A stretch of 64,000 bases of DNA from Amphiduros pacificus (GCA_949316495.1 OX439000.1:47905720-47969719); one strand, 5' to 3'; positions 1-14,570 are shown, counted from the stretch's first letter. Notes: generated by a model not told the origin, from the letters alone. Numbers and translations: made by a program.

Positions 1-1959
1 TAGAATAAACACCTGTTTGCCAAACACGAATAAGACACTTGTGATAGTCATCTTGTTTGAGATAAGTTACATATTAGGTGATAGTAACAGATGGCATTCC
101 CACATTCAATAATTGTGTTCATGCCGAGCAATGATTTTATCAAAAAAGACACCACGATCTGTGTGATGGTATTGTGAGAAGATGTGCCTCAGTGAGAGTC
201 GAGTTTTGGGCGGGGTGAGTTTATGGTTGGCCAGATCGGCACTGATTGTGCCTGCCCATATGCAGCATTGCTTCAGCTTTATTCACCACTATGCACCATT
301 GTGTGGTAGTTCCGGCACCATGTACTGCCAATCAGACCCCTGTCAATGCAATTATGTCAAAAACATTTGGCTTGGCCTGGTCTTGTTATGGCACAGCTGA
401 CCCAGGTGGTCGAGGAGTGAGGGGGCAGCTGACTTCCAGACTACACTGCTCCCTCCCACTAAATATCACAACTGCTTGCCAGCATGCCGCAATATTTTCT
501 TTGGAGAAAAAAAATCAATTACCTCACTAATGTTTCAGCATTACAAGGAGCCTTAAAAGCTTTGGGATCTTTGTTTTGGGTTTAAAAGGGTTAGCTGTGT
601 GTGTTGTGGAATTGATCGGACAAGACTGTGTCCATCTGGGAAACCCCACCCAAACCGCAGCTACAATTGGTCAATTTCTTGCCTGATTTGCCTGCCAATC
701 TATGCCAGTCAATTTCAGGTAGTTATGATGATTAGCCAGACAGGCAGAGAGATGGACACATCGGACAAGAGACCTCCCTTTGAGCAGACATTGATCACGG
801 TCCTGTTGCTACGTCCCCCTCTGTGGAAGGCTTGGGACCACTCGTTCCTCCCACCGGATGCCTGCTGTTGCCGTGGACAATGGACTATATGCAGATCCTG
901 ATGGTGTTCTCTCGTCCCAACACGCCACACCCTGTGTAACACAGCTGGTGGTCTTTGTCTGTCAGGTAGACAAAATGCCATGTCGTAGTATTCAACATTC
1001 CCATTTCAAAATCTCTGCAGTTCTTTATATTTTCCCCAAAACAAGATTGCAGCAGTTTACCAATTCACCGTCCAAATATTGAATGAGATAATTCATCTTT
1101 TGATCCTTTGAAAGCAAAAAATCAAATTTTGGTTATGGATGTCAATATGATTGAAATGAAAATGGCCTCTTATTGTCCACACAGTAAATGTTTAATGCTG
1201 ATCTTATCAAGCCTCTCATAAATAAATCATGTCCCCCAGATATTAGGTCACTTCATTTAAGATGCCATGGTGCCCAAATATTAGGAGAGTTCCAGGCACC
1301 TTTTTCTCCAATAAATGAGGGCACTTAGTCTTCATAATATGGGTTGGATCTGGAGATTTATTCGCCTTATTAGCAACATGGTGCCTGACCTTGGTTTGAC
1401 AAACACCTATGACTTTGATGGCAATCATCTTTACAGAATAGCTTCCTGGTGCTATCTAAAACATAATCCGGGTCTGTTCTGTCATGGTTCCATTACTGCC
1501 TTGCCTAAAGTTCCTTGAGGGGTACTTAGCAGCTCACAGCTCAAATGAGTGGTCCCGTCTTGGGATGGGCGTAAATATTTCAGTGATTGGGCCCAGGCCA
1601 AGAAGTGACCATTCACACAGACAGTTCTTGCTATAACCAACAATTAGCTTCACGTGAACACATTGGCACAAGGTGCTTGGTACATAATAAACCAGCTCAT
1701 ATACACTGCAATCTAATTATCCCATTGAACGCATGCCCATCCTGTAGAATTTTACCTCATTAGGTTGATTGACATATATTTTGAAAGCTATGTCTTACAA
1801 GCAGGAGTGTTACATCTGGCAAAGGATAGGTATCTGTTATTGGTAGCACAGATCATTGCTTTGATGTATTTATGATAGAGGTTCATAGTGGTTTGAAAGA
1901 TTTTCTTATTGTTTCTGATATACTGATATTAGTGATTCAATAAGATATAAATTAATATG
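1..1959. other. Noncoding, no gene seen
   Basis: AT-rich at the edges, with a somewhat GC-richer stretch at 600-950 whose 100-codon frame (599-901) has no coding-like composition or splice support. Confidence 0.5.
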
Positions 1960-1987
1960 TATACACACACAAACACACACACACACA
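1960..1987. repeat. Short interrupted (CA)n microsatellite
   Basis: ACACACACAAACACACACAC is a CA repeat with one AA interruption. Confidence 0.85.
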
Positions 1988-1997
1988 AAATGATCAT

Positions 1998-2168
1998 TCA
2001 GCTTATGTTGGTAGTTATTTATTTAATTTGTTGAAGGATGAGCTTTCAGTTATATTGGTAGTTGTTTAATTTGTTGAAGGATGAGCTTTCAGTTATATTG
2101 GTAGCTGTTTAATTTGTTTGAGTATGAGCTTTCAGTTATATTGGTAGTTATTTGTTTAATTTGTTGAA
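1998..2168. repeat. ~52-bp tandem repeat, about 3-4 diverged copies
   Basis: The core GAGCTTTCAGTTATATTGGTAG plus TGTTTAATTTGTTGAAGGAT recurs at roughly 50-57 bp spacing. Copies differ by small indels. Confidence 0.85.
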
Positions 2169-2577
2169 GAGTTAATTATTCCAAAATAAAATCAGAGATG
2201 TGTTATTTGCCAGAGGGTTATCAACCAAACTCTGTTGGTTAATCACACTGGTATGACTGTGTGGAAGATATTTATACACATTGACACGAGACCCTCAGTA
2301 TGACATCATCATTGAATGAAGGCCATTTCCAATGAACAGATGTAATTTGAAAACTGCATTGCATTTGACTATTGGCTTTACTGAATAACATGCATGCCCT
2401 CTGACTACATGGAGATTAACTATTTCTCGTATGCATACAAGAGTATTGAATGTCATAGGCATTAAATATTGACATTTTCACCCATGTAATAAATACAATA
2501 TTTAAAAAAATAATTTCTGTTGGTACTGAGATATCTTTTTTTCTATAACAAGTGCCTTTGGCTGGGAAGTGATGCTG

Positions 2578-3712
2578 TCCCTCACTGTTGCAGCTATCCC
2601 TCACCTGTGCAGCTGTCTCTCAATTGTGCACCTATCTCTCACCTATGCAGCCATCCCTCACCTATACAGCTATCTCTCACATGTGCAGCTGTCTCTCACT
2701 TGCGCAACTACCACGTGTGCAGCTGTCATTCAGTTGTGCAGTTGTCTCTCACTGTTGTAACTATCTCTCACCATTTGCAGCTATCTCTCACCATGTGCAG
2801 CTATCTCTCCCCATGTGCAGCTATCCCTCACCATGTGCAGCTATCTCTCACATGTGCAGCTGTCTCTCACTTGTGCAACTACCACATGTGCAGCTGTCAT
2901 TCAGTTGTGCAGTTGTCTCTCACTGTTGTAACTATCTCTCCCCATGTGCAGCTATCTCTCCCCATGTGCAGCTATCTCTCAAACTGTGCAGCTATCTCTC
3001 ACCATGTACAGCTATCTCTCCCCATGTGCAGCTATCCCTCCCCATGTGCAGTTATCTCTCACATGTGCAGCTGTCTCTCACTTGTGCAACTACCATGTGT
3101 GCAGCTGTCATTCAGTTGTGTAGTTGTCTCTCACTGTTGTAACTATCTCTCACCATGTGCAGCTATCTCTCACCATGTGCAGCTATCTCTTACCATGTGC
3201 AGCTATCTCTCCCCATGTGCAGCTATCTCTCCCCATGTGCAGCTATCTCTCCCCATGTGCAGCTATCTCTCCCCATGTGCAGCTATCTCTCCCCATGTGC
3301 AGCTGTCTCTCCCCATGTGCAGCTATCTCTCCCCATGTGCAGCTATCTCTCCCCATGTGCAGCTGTCTCTCCCCATGTGCAGCTATCTCTCCCCATGTGC
3401 AGCTGTCTCTCCCCATGTGCAGCTATCTCTCACCATGTGCAGCTATCTCTCCCCATGTGCAGCTATCTCTCACCATGTGCAGCTATCTCTCACCATGTGC
3501 AGCTATCTCTCCCCATGTGCAGCTATCTCTCCCCATGTGCAGCTATCTCTCCCCATGTGCAGCTATCTTTCCCCATGTGCAGCTATCTCTCCCCATGTGC
3601 AGCTATCTCTCCCCATGTGCAGCTATCTCTCCCCATGTGCAGCTATCTCTCACCATGTGCAGCTATCTCTTATTTGTGCAGCTATCTCTCAGTTATGCAG
3701 CTATCTCTTATG
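2578..3712. repeat. 20-bp minisatellite, about 56 units
   Basis: The unit is AGCTATCTCTCCCCATGTGC. Units at 3190-3650 are nearly identical; those at the edges are diverged. A higher-order block of about 90 bp (containing GCAACTACCA and GTCATTCAGTTGTG) recurs near 2681, 2852 and 3062. Because 20 is not a multiple of 3, every frame cycles with a 60-bp (20-residue) period. That explains overlapping open frames of up to 397 codons here. Confidence 0.97.
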
Positions 3713-6700
3713 AAAATATCTGCATTTCACCCATATAGACCCCTTTGTACAAAACCTTGCAGGGCCTCAATAAGTAGGTCAATAAATAGGTCAATTTACC
3801 GATGGTTGAAAACAAAGCTCTAATACAGAAATATAGGCATATTGGAGGTAATTTTCATTTCTAATGTAATTCTGACAAAAAATAAATGATAACTATGCCA
3901 TTCATAATATGTTAAAAGCGCAACCCTTCACATAAACTTGCAAAACAAAAGTGAAGTGGAGATTAGTTTAGTGTCATTTCCACCAGAGGGCAGGCAACGT
4001 GGTGACGGAACAGCGAGATGACACACTCTTATCAGTGGCGACTTTAGTCGTGGCCAATACCTCATATAGCAACTTTTTTTTTTTTTTTTTTCAAATCTCG
4101 TCACCCTTCCTCTCTGATCACGTTCATGCTTTTTTTATATATGTATGTAAATATTGATTATGGATATTGTTTAGTTTTAGACATAGACTAATATTCTCAT
4201 TAATTGCACGGGAATGTACCATGACCAAAAATGTCATTGTTCAGAAACACTAGCAAGATTTTAACTTCTGTGGCTAATTTTTCCATTACACTTGGATAGT
4301 GCAATGTTTTTTTACATTTTTTTTCATTACATACATTTCCATCTATTGTAGATGTTGCAAGGCTAAACGAGATCATGCCCATTGTTACCAGTTTAAACAC
4401 ACACCATAAAACCTGTGACTCTTTCCTTAGAGGTTTTGGTCAAAGTGAAACATATAACATCAATGAGTTAAAAAGTGAGAAAGCAATAATATATTTCAAA
4501 TTTTAACTGCCATTGTCAATAAAAGTATGAAAAGTATGAAAGTATGAATATGAAAGATTATGAAAAAACGCAAATTATGCAGCTCAGAGACCAAAAATTG
4601 CTGAAAATCCTATGTTGATACAGAGATCACTTTGTCTGTATTTTATTACGTGAATGTCTATGAATGCGTTATGATGCTTCACAGTATTCAAGGTGACAGC
4701 ACGTAACTCTTGACATTTATGGTTGTATAATCTGCCACAGCTTTGGCCATTAATATGTTTGTGGAAGTCTTGTAACATAAGCGGTAAGTGGCACTGCCCG
4801 TCTTTTATTTTGCGTCTTTGGGGCGGAGACTTCACAATGTTTCAGTGTTAGCCACAGGAGGCATGCTATCATCTTCACATTAGTGAAGGCCGGGCCATAT
4901 CATGAGTTCTCTTTATCCAGGGTAAGATATAAACTCACACAGTAATTATGACCACAGTGTTTATCGCCTTACCAGATTATCACCACACTGACATGTTGGG
5001 TTATATATATATATATGTTGGTAAAATGTCCCTTTTTAATTTTTTTTGTCTTGTTGACAGAACATTAATGAGGGTAAATTGTACAGATGGGCTCAACAGC
5101 TCTTAACAGTAATTTGTGTGATATTTTAAAATGAGCAAATAAATATACCTTAATGAAGGAACTTTGAGATGTTTGAGCAGTATTGAGTAAACTATTGAAA
5201 CATTAAACATATAGATAATTGTACATAAACCACAGATATCACATAGATATTGCAATATGCATATTGAATATTGACATATTTTTGTTGTGTTGTTCTGAAA
5301 CCAAACAATGTTTGAGTTGAATGAGTACTTTAGCATTTAAATAAAGATATAGTATTGAGTAACATGGAAGTAGCCATCTTGTACGCTATCTGCAGGTCAT
5401 GTTTGATGTTTGTGCTCAGCCCAGGTTCTTCTCCTTGCACTAATTGCTTTATAGTGCAGCTCTGATTACTGGCTTTCCCAGACCTGCCAGGTGTACATCA
5501 TACACCTTATCATGCATATTAATGAATATATAGTTTGTATTCTGAAACAACAACAAAAATGACATTTTCCATTTAAATTGATATAGTAAATTTTTGTCTG
5601 TATGACTTGCTGATTTACAAATATTGAGAGAAAATAGCTGTTCTCCTTGAATGACATCAGACATAGCCTTTAGAATGATAGAAGCATGACATTTTAAAAC
5701 CAATTACTGCTAATGTTTTTATTTATTTATGCCCCGACATTTATCTCCTCGTAATTTAAGCCTCAATGTTAGTATTAAATTCCTTGAAAAAATGCATCAT
5801 AACCATATTAATACAAAGCACTTCATGTCATGATTTAAAAAAAATCTGTGACGTTTACTCAGTTTAAATAACAAAAAAAAACCGGATTTGATGTGAAAGA
5901 TTAACATATTTTGGTAGGTTGAGTAGCGTTGAGCAGATAAGTAGCTTGTCTGACCAGGATGGAGATTTTCGATATCATCGGCAAGACAGCAATTATTGCT
6001 GTGCAGATTTGCAGCCCTTTGTATGCTGCCATTGCAATGGAAATTCAGATATAAGCCCCATTATGATGTGTTGAGTATGCCCATCAGCCCATTCAGCTCT
6101 CTCAATATCAAATTATCCACTAAGAGATTACATGAAGATACAGACATGGTGCACACTTTGCTGGACCCTTGTAGTGGTTGTGGTGCTCACATTTTGAGAT
6201 TTAGGGAGGGCCAACTGTTCAACATTTTAGAAGGATACAATATTTAACTATTGCAGTTTACACTGCTCCAAGTGTTTTGATAAAGAAAAAGAAGCAATTT
6301 TAAAATGGGTACTGCATTTATCAAAGGTAATTGGAATTTGATTGTTTTGTTTGTTTGGGGTTTTACATCACTTTCAACATTATTTCAGTCATATCCTGAT
6401 GAGACCTATTTGTAGCAGATATAGTGCTGCCCCAGTGATTTATATGATTGGTGCCTCAGACTTAAGTGCTGGGCTCTATTTCACATGATGTTGGTCTGAA
6501 GATGTACATTTTGATACTGGTAGTATCAAAAAAAAAACCTGGTAGAAAATTGGCACCCTCTCTAAAACAGAACTACTCTATCATATCAGTCCCTGCCACA
6601 AATGATAAAAAGGTATGTACAGGATCAACCATACATCATGAATATTCATAAAACTCTGGATTTGAACTGATTGGTGATAGAATAAATGACTATTCATTTC

Positions 6701-9700
6701 TTCAATTCTGACTGGACGGTATTTGGGGGAGCAAGAATATTTATGATTCAGGGAATTCCATGGATGCATACTGCAATACTCTGAGTTTTAATGGATGGAT
6801 CAGTCACTTAAATTTATATAATGAATAAAAGCACAAAATCAGAAGAAAGCTTGACAAGACTTAAGAATGTTTGCACAGACTGAGGTGATTATGGAACAGG
6901 AAGATTTATTGTCTATATTCAGAAAAATGTAAACCATACATTGCAAAACTGGTAGATATGTTTTCAGTAAAGGTAAAATGATAAAACATTCCCAACTCTG
7001 AATCTGGTAGTTATATTTATTGACTGATTTTTTTGTGTCTTTGGGCCTTTCATGAGATTACTATAATAAAACAGTAAAATGAAGCATTTTTTCTTTTTAT
7101 TGTCCACATCTCTTGATTTTTGGAAAATTGTGGTATTCTGTAGTTGTTTGCAAAATGTCTAAATGTGGGGTAAGTCATGGAAATTGAGTGGGCAAGTTAT
7201 AGTTTGCATCTCCCAAACATGGCAACTGCACATTTACAGGCAACTTGGACTGAAGTCAAAGTTACACCCTTGAGGTGCACCTAGGATTAGTTACACAAAA
7301 TTGATTTGAGGAAGATGAACAGCAAATCGGCATGACTCAAGTGGCATCATCGCCGATCCATCTAGGCTTATGCTTGCTATAATTATTATCTAAAAATTGA
7401 ATGTAGCCAAGAAAATCTGCTGTAAATTAGTTGACACGAAGGGTTTTGTGCAATTAATTCAAATGCATGAGGCAAGGGAGGAGAAGAAAATGCTTGAGGT
7501 GTTGTGTAATCTTGTAGTGGTTCTTCCCTGTCTCAGGCTTCAAGGACAATTCACCACATTAAGCCACGATCACGTCTTTGATTTTAAAATGATAGCTTTA
7601 TCCTTTTTGCAAAACTAATTCTGTGCCAGGGAAACATGCTGTATTGGTTTTTACGTTCTTTTGATATTGTCTGAAGATATTGTTATATGGCATATTAAAT
7701 AGTATTTATTCACTTGACGGAGTAAAACTCATGAAAAATGGATACAGCGAGTTTTGGTGTAAGTGGCACCAAAATAGAATGTTACTCTCTCTATCAATAC
7801 AGAACAAGTCAGGTCATCCCAAGTCCCATTATAGTATAGGATGGCAGAATATGTCCACCAGTTTGCCACATTGAGCACTTAATACTCATAATATGTTTCT
7901 ATTCCTACAGGCTGTGTATGGCTCCCTATTTATTTGCTTGTAATTTGTGGCAACTTTTTCCTCTGGTGCCGGAGTGCGATTAGCTGTGCTTGACTTGCTT
8001 GCAGCAACAATCGTGATCCTACGCTGAAACTGCAAAATAATATGTCACGCTTGCTTATCAATATGCAATTGTATCCACGTATCCAATGCAATAATTGTAT
8101 TTATCATACGAGATCTCGTCAACTCAGAAATGGGGAATTTCACACTTGAATAGTGTTGCTTTAAATGTAAAGTGTGGCATTTATGTCTGGAGTGTGCCAT
8201 CTTCTCATGTGCTAAATACATCAGATATATGTATTTCTACAGCTTTAATAGTTCTATTATAGATTTGATAGGCTTTGCCAACTACGAATGATACCTCTTT
8301 TGAATGCATCTAAATGCTTTGCAGAATATATACATTCTTCTTCAGAATACTGCCAGTGAAAGGAGTGAGTGCAGAGATGTGAATGAAGGCATTTCCCCCC
8401 AGAGAGGCTAGTTTGTACAAGAAATATGAAGTGCTGAGTGTTGCTATCATTGTGTATGGGCAACTGATAAAGACGAGTAATCCCTTGGAGGCTCTTTGAT
8501 GACAGTTGCATAACAAGATTCTCATCGGCACAATTGGCCAATGATCACTGGGCTGAGGCAGATCTATCTCCTCAATATGGTGTGGGGCTATCTTCACTAG
8601 GGCTTGTTGTGAGCTTTACAGTTCCTCTCACTGCCGCAAATGGTAGAAATGTAATTGTCACAGCATAAATCTGGTGTGATCGATTCACAGTAGGGGGAGA
8701 GGCTGGTTCCCTGGGGGCAGGCTTGACATTCATCAGACTGGGGACTGCCCATGCTGGACTAGGGCCCCACAATCTCTCCCTCCCCCCTTCCCCCTTGCTA
8801 CTCTGCCTGTCCGACTCCTGCAAGGATTAGCTGCAAGCACCAGCTGCAGTAGGCTCCCGTGGTGACTTGTCTGTGGATTAGCTGCAGGTCGGAGCTAGAG
8901 CCAATCTTGCCATGTCACATTGTCAGGCTGCAGAAAGATAACATGCCCTAGATGCTGCAAAACGCTGGGATATAGCTAAATGAGAATGCTGCAAGTACAA
9001 ACATATCAAGTGTCACCCTCATACCGAGTCTCATGGTGAACTGCATTAATAGTGCATACAGTACATCATGCAAATTTGTCTATGTTAGATATCAATATCT
9101 ACATTTGTACCGAGGTTGGACATATTTTATCTTTTTATATACTCATAATTTTTTTCTATAATAATACCATCTTGTAGGCTATTAATAATTACAAAGAAAA
9201 TATTATCCATATAAAATTACATTATTTTGTGGGCTGTTATTTGTCAAAGGCTGTAACATGTTATTTTAAAAGTTTCAAATCTCGACTTTCACTCATACTT
9301 TAACAAATTAATTTGGTGAAAGGTGATTCTATTAAAAAAGACTGCTTTGAATTTGATCAGTTTGTGTGATGCAAACTTTTGTTTTAAAATCACCTATAGG
9401 GAAATGATAAAATGATTTGCATGAATGGGAAAATGATTGTTGAACCCACTCATTAAATGATGTAATAAAATATAAAAAAAATTCAAGACATTAACGTTTT
9501 AAGTCATCAACACATGAATTTTCATTGTCTTATTTTTACCCCTCCCTCTGACTGCTAATACCACGAGTAGGTTTTCGACCTCAACCCAAAAGCAGACCTA
9601 AGTATATTAATGTCCATGACACACTGCACTTGCCTTGAGGGCCGCACACTCTAAATTTTCTAAGAATGATAAATTGGCTGCTGTCCATATCTCCAATACT

Positions 9701-11949
9701 CATGGAGAATACACACTCACATGATACATTTTGCTATTCTACGGGCACCCACATGTAGAGATGTGTTTGTATAATATTTATCTTATGACCATCTTAACCC
9801 TCAGATACCAAGTGTATTTTAAGCAAATATGCTCACAAGTGTCATCTGGACATATGTACTATTCCAGTCTGTGGAGATGTGTCCAAATCATGTCCAGCTT
9901 AGTCGTGAAGTCCCTAGATATATATATGATCACATATGCTCACAAAGTCATCTTGACATATACTATTGTATTCAGTAGGCCATTTACTAATTTGCAACAG
10001 TGTTCTGTGAATATAACTAATGGCTGGTGAGAATCTTGTCTTAGATCATTAGTCTCATGTAACTTATTCCTTATAAGATAATAATAGAAGTGCTGCAGTG
10101 GAGGAGAAGTAAATATACAGTGTGTCAAAAGGTCAGGAAATTGTACAACAACAGCTGTTGGGATGACATACGTCTTTTATTACCCTCCACTGCAATGTTT
10201 ATCGATTGCTCAGACACTTAGGGAAACATTAGATTCTGGGGTGAAGAGGCCTGGTTGGCTGTGGTTCCCCTTTAATGACTTGATACAACAATAAGTCCAG
10301 GTCTGATAAGGTTATGTGCACACTGGGATCAATGGTGGGGAGAACATTGTGAATCAATCGGAGTCTACCTTGGCCATGACCCACTCAGCAACATATGGTC
10401 CTCTCTCACACAGTGTATTACACTCCCAGAATGTATCCCAGACCTCTCGCTGCCTGCAAAAATTACATATGTCACGAGAGAATTTAATTACCACAGAACT
10501 TGTTCAATGCCAATGGAAAAAAGCAAATGAAGACAGAAAAAAACATTCATTCATAGGATATGATAGAAGACACCTGTCTTTTATTTGGTGTTGTGTATTT
10601 ATAATGGATGTGAATTTTTGTATTAGATTTCAAGAATTCCTTTTGTGTGAAATAGAAATCAATCATGCTTTGAATAATATATCGGTTCTGCAGTAAATAA
10701 ACTACTTATATTTTATGGGCAAAGGTTTAATTTAGTTTAAGAGAAAAAAGATGTAACTGACGAAAAGGTCACCTTGAAATGAAATGGTGTTAAAAATTTG
10801 GAATATTAATATATTATTTAAAAAAAGATAAATTTCATTATTTCTTTGGTGGAATGAAGGAATTGTTAACAATTGTTTTATTTCATGTGATCAATGACAT
10901 ACTCGATGGTATGCTGGTATGAAGGCACATTCAACTTATGGCAGCCATAACTAGAAACAAAAATCCTCTACTGTTTCGAGCAACATGCAACCTGGCACAT
11001 GTGAGGAGATCTATTTTCTGTGAAAATACTCCCCTATGATGACAATATGGGTTGGTGTTTGCCTATCTGGTGTGGATCACCTTCACATATTTGTCATCCG
11101 CTGGAATCAATACAATAAAATAGGTGACCAGTTGGTCATTTCCGAATGCATTAATTCCATGATGTGCACTCGTTTAACCAGATTGTTTCCAATTTGCGTT
11201 AAACAAAATAACCAGCGGGCTTTGGGGAATACTTGATAATGTGGGAATGTGGCAGGGAAATCAATGAATCAGGGAAAAGGGGGAAAAAGAGCAGAGATCG
11301 CAATCTTCCTTTTATGTATTTGTGTGGCAGTTTGGCATATAGTTAATCAATTGCCAACACAAAATGGGGCCTTAAACATTAAGTCATTGATAAAATGTTT
11401 TGATGAAATGTAATCATGCATTTTTGCCTGAGGGTAAATGGTGTCAAATTTTATCATAAAACATTATGATCGACTGGTTTGGATAAAGGATGAACATGAA
11501 TAATAAATAGTGAAAAATATTGTTAATCTCTGTCAATAGGAAACTGAGCCTTTTTGAACCTATAAAGTCAAATTTTGACAAGAGATGATTATGTCTAACA
11601 GATACATTAGTGTCAAGATAGCGTCAATATATAGAATAGCACTAGTTTGCTGGGGCTCAGGGTTAAGGTCATCTCCGCTGCCATACATTTCACAGAGAGC
11701 ATTAGTTTAGCACACAGACAGTATGCCATAATGAAAACAAAACATGGCAGTAAGACTCTGATAAAGCTTAGGCCGATTTACTCATGTCTGCTCAGTACAC
11801 CTCAAGGGGATGAAAAGGGCCACGCACCATGCATGTTGGGAACAAAATCGCAATTATAGTGAATACCTCATAATGGGAATTGGCTCTGAGAATTTGCCGA
11901 AAAATCTCATGTGGAGATGAGATGTGCTTGTAGTGTTTGCACATGGCTG

Positions 11950-11950
<1 letters not shown>
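3713..11950. other. Long noncoding stretch
   Basis: AT-rich, with a poly-T run near 4073-4091 and a short TA repeat near 5000. Two diverged copies of a GCTCACAAGTGTCATCTGGACATAT-like phrase lie near 9830 and 9940. Apart from the block at 8560-8920 I see nothing gene-like. Confidence 0.5.
8560..8920. other. GC-richer noncoding block
   Basis: Contains C-rich tracts, CAGCTGCAGTAGGCTCCCG and repeated GATTAGCTGCAG. Frames are short, and none has splice signals that fit. It could be a conserved regulatory element; nothing firm can be said. Confidence 0.3.
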
Positions 11951-11997
<47 letters not shown>

Positions 11998-11999
11998 TG
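11951..11999. repeat. (TG)n microsatellite
   Basis: About 19 uninterrupted TG dinucleotides, then ATGTGTGTG. Confidence 0.97.
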
Positions 12000-12599
12000 A
12001 TGGTTGGCTGGCATGGAGGTATTTATTACTGGCTAGACACAGCTTCATCAGATACAGGCACCAATGTTAACTGATTGGCTCAGACGCATGCAATAAAGGA
12101 ACTCGTGTACATTATTCTGAGATTTTCATAATCTAGTTTCAAGCCAAGCCACCTGCCCAAGACTGGACACCTTTTGCTTGTCGTTTTAGGGTATGTCCAT
12201 TACGAATGACTAGTCCCCACTGGGGGTCAACAAAGCCATCCCATGATGCTTAGAGAGGCTGACGTCCTTAAACGTGGATGGCAGATTTGTGCTGATGTGA
12301 TTTGTAGCTACTTTGGTGGTCGCTGATTGTACACTTGAGTACAAATTGAATCAAGTGATTATGTCAGTGTTTGTGGTGGGATTGGGCAGGGATAGGTCAC
12401 GCCACAACAACAGGTTGCCCGTCATCACACTCAAGTGGAATGCAAAACCATCACTTCCTTTCCTGGTTCCTGTCTGGACTTAGTGTACAGCTGGGATAGA
12501 CAAGACAAGATTGGTGTCAGGATGCAACATCACAAATAGATCAAAGCTGGATTACTGGAACAATGTAGTGACAAATCAAAATTGACTCATCTTTTTTTT

Positions 12600-13330
12600 C
12601 CAGTAGCTAAGCAGGTCTAAATTAGCACAAAATACATCACCTGTGCTGTTTGTATGGTAACCAAGCAGTGGTAGAATAGACCACAAGACATGTGCCTGTT
12701 TGTCTTGCAGTCAAGCAGTGTTTGACTTGAACACAAGAAATTATTAGCCTATCAATAGTAGCAGACGAGAACACTGGACATTATCAGCCCTGTTTTATTT
12801 TATCAAAACAATGTAAGACTGAAACAGCAGCAAAACCAGTTGTCCTTTTTCCCTGGGAGAACATTAGTGGTAGATTAGAGCAGAAGGAGAAATGAGCATT
12901 AGAGAAGTCAATGAGTGGAAAACCTCATACGAAATAATACCAGTCAAGTTTTTGTATAATTTAGCAGATCTTACCAGTCCTGTTTTATGTATAATAACAC
13001 CAACTAGAGTGTAGGATATAATAGGTTATTAAGCAATATTTGACTTTAAATTTTCAGTGTGTCAATAAACATCATTACCGGTAGATCATCTGACAATATC
13101 AGCCGTATTGCCTCCACCCTATTAGAATGGCAGTCACGCTGGCTATGGACAATGAATCTGGTTGTTTATATCCCTAGTTGAATATTAGCGAAATAGAAAA
13201 CTGTAAATTAGCAGAAAAGACAGAAGCCTACTAAAACTAATCATCCCTTTTTGTATGGTAGCCAAGCAACGGAGGGCAAGAATTCAGTGCCAGGGTAGGA
13301 ACAGGTGAGAACTGGACAGGGCTTTGTTTA
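12600..13330. repeat. Very diverged ~100-bp-scale repeats
   Basis: Phrases such as TTTGTATGGTAACCAAGCAG, AGTCAAGCAGTGTTTGACTT, TTAGCAGATCTTACCAGTCC and TTGTATGGTAGCCAAGCAAC recur at irregular spacing, suggesting an old decayed repeat. No gene-like frame was found. Confidence 0.35.
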
Positions 13331-13714
13331 TTGTGTGAGGAAGCTGTGGTAGATTAGGATATATGGTAGGACTTATCAATACAACAAGGTTTTAGGAATT
13401 GTGCTTATCAAGTAAGGGTTGAAACATTCAGCAATTTTATTGTCAAGATGAACGATGACCATTTAAAATTCAGATCATATCATTAAAAGGTGTCACCTTA
13501 AACTTGTTTCCTTTTATCAATGATTGCATCTTATCAAAACTCTTGCCTGTTTTTTGTTTCAACAAAATTTGCATTTATCATTTTCAAAATTAATATTCAG
13601 TATAATATAAGTTTAGCTAATATAAGTTTTGAAATTTAGAAAACTAGACCATCAGGGTATTGGAGTGCTCCTGACGTGGGTATGTATGTGTGTATGCATG
13701 TATGTTTGTCTGTA

Positions 13715-14570
13715 GTGAACATCCTTGTCATCGTGATAACTCAAGAACAAATGATGGTGGCTTCATGAGACTTGACACACATAAGCATCTGGTGAAAATC
13801 CTGGACGAGTTCGATGGACAGTGACCTTCACATATTTTCAAGGTCACAGGGACAATTATATGAAATCCCAAGCATTGTCATAACTCAAGAACAAATGATG
13901 GCAGCTTTATGAGATTTGACACACATAAGCATCTGTGAAGACCTCAGACTTTTGAATAGAACATGACCTTTACCTACTTTTCAAGGTCACAGGGACAATT
14001 ATATGAAATCCCCTATCATCCTTTAACTCAAGAACAAAAGTTGGCATCAGGTGAAGAACCCAGACGAGTTTGATGAATGGTGACGAGTTCCATGAATGGT
14101 GACCCTCACCTACTTTTCAAGATCACCAGGACAATTATGTGAAATCCCCATCATTGCTAGAACAAATGATGGCAGCATCATGGGAATTGACACACCCAAT
14201 CACCTGGTGAAGACCCCGAACGAGTTTGATGGACAATGACCTTCACCTTCTTTTCAAGGTCACAGAGACAATTACACCCTTTAACTTGAGAACAAATGAT
14301 GGCAGCCTCATGAGACTTGACACACACAAACATCTGGTAAAGACCCAAGACGAGTTTGATGAATGGTGACCTTCACCTACATTTCAAGGTCATAGGGACA
14401 ATTATGCGAAATCCCCATCATTGTGATAACTTTAAAACAAATGATGGCAGCTTTACGAGATTTGACACATAAGCATCTGGTAAAGACCCCAGATGAGTTC
14501 GATGGATGGTGACCTTCACCTACTTTTCAAGGTCACAGGCCCATTGTCTCAATAAATCTAGAGTAAATGA
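13715..14570 (+). repeat. ~145-bp tandem repeat with nuclear-receptor-type sites, about 6-7 copies
   Basis: Each copy contains AACAAATGATGGCAGC, CTTGACACACATAAGCATCTG, GACGAGTTTGATG, GGTGACCTTCACCTAC and TTTTCAAGGTCACAGGGACA. One copy near 14030-14090 is truncated. TCAAGGTCA, the monomer site for ERR/NR5A receptors in animals, is intact at 13838, 13981, 14254, 14384 and 14527; the copy near 14117 reads TCAAGATCA. Repeats of this general kind are common in marine invertebrate genomes. A regulatory role is only a possibility. Confidence 0.88.

Noticed and set aside
2520-3823. Overlapping open frames of 184-397 codons rich in Ser, Leu and Cys
   Set aside because: They follow the 20-bp minisatellite. 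All three + frames are open with the same 20-residue period, which reflects repeat periodicity and not coding.
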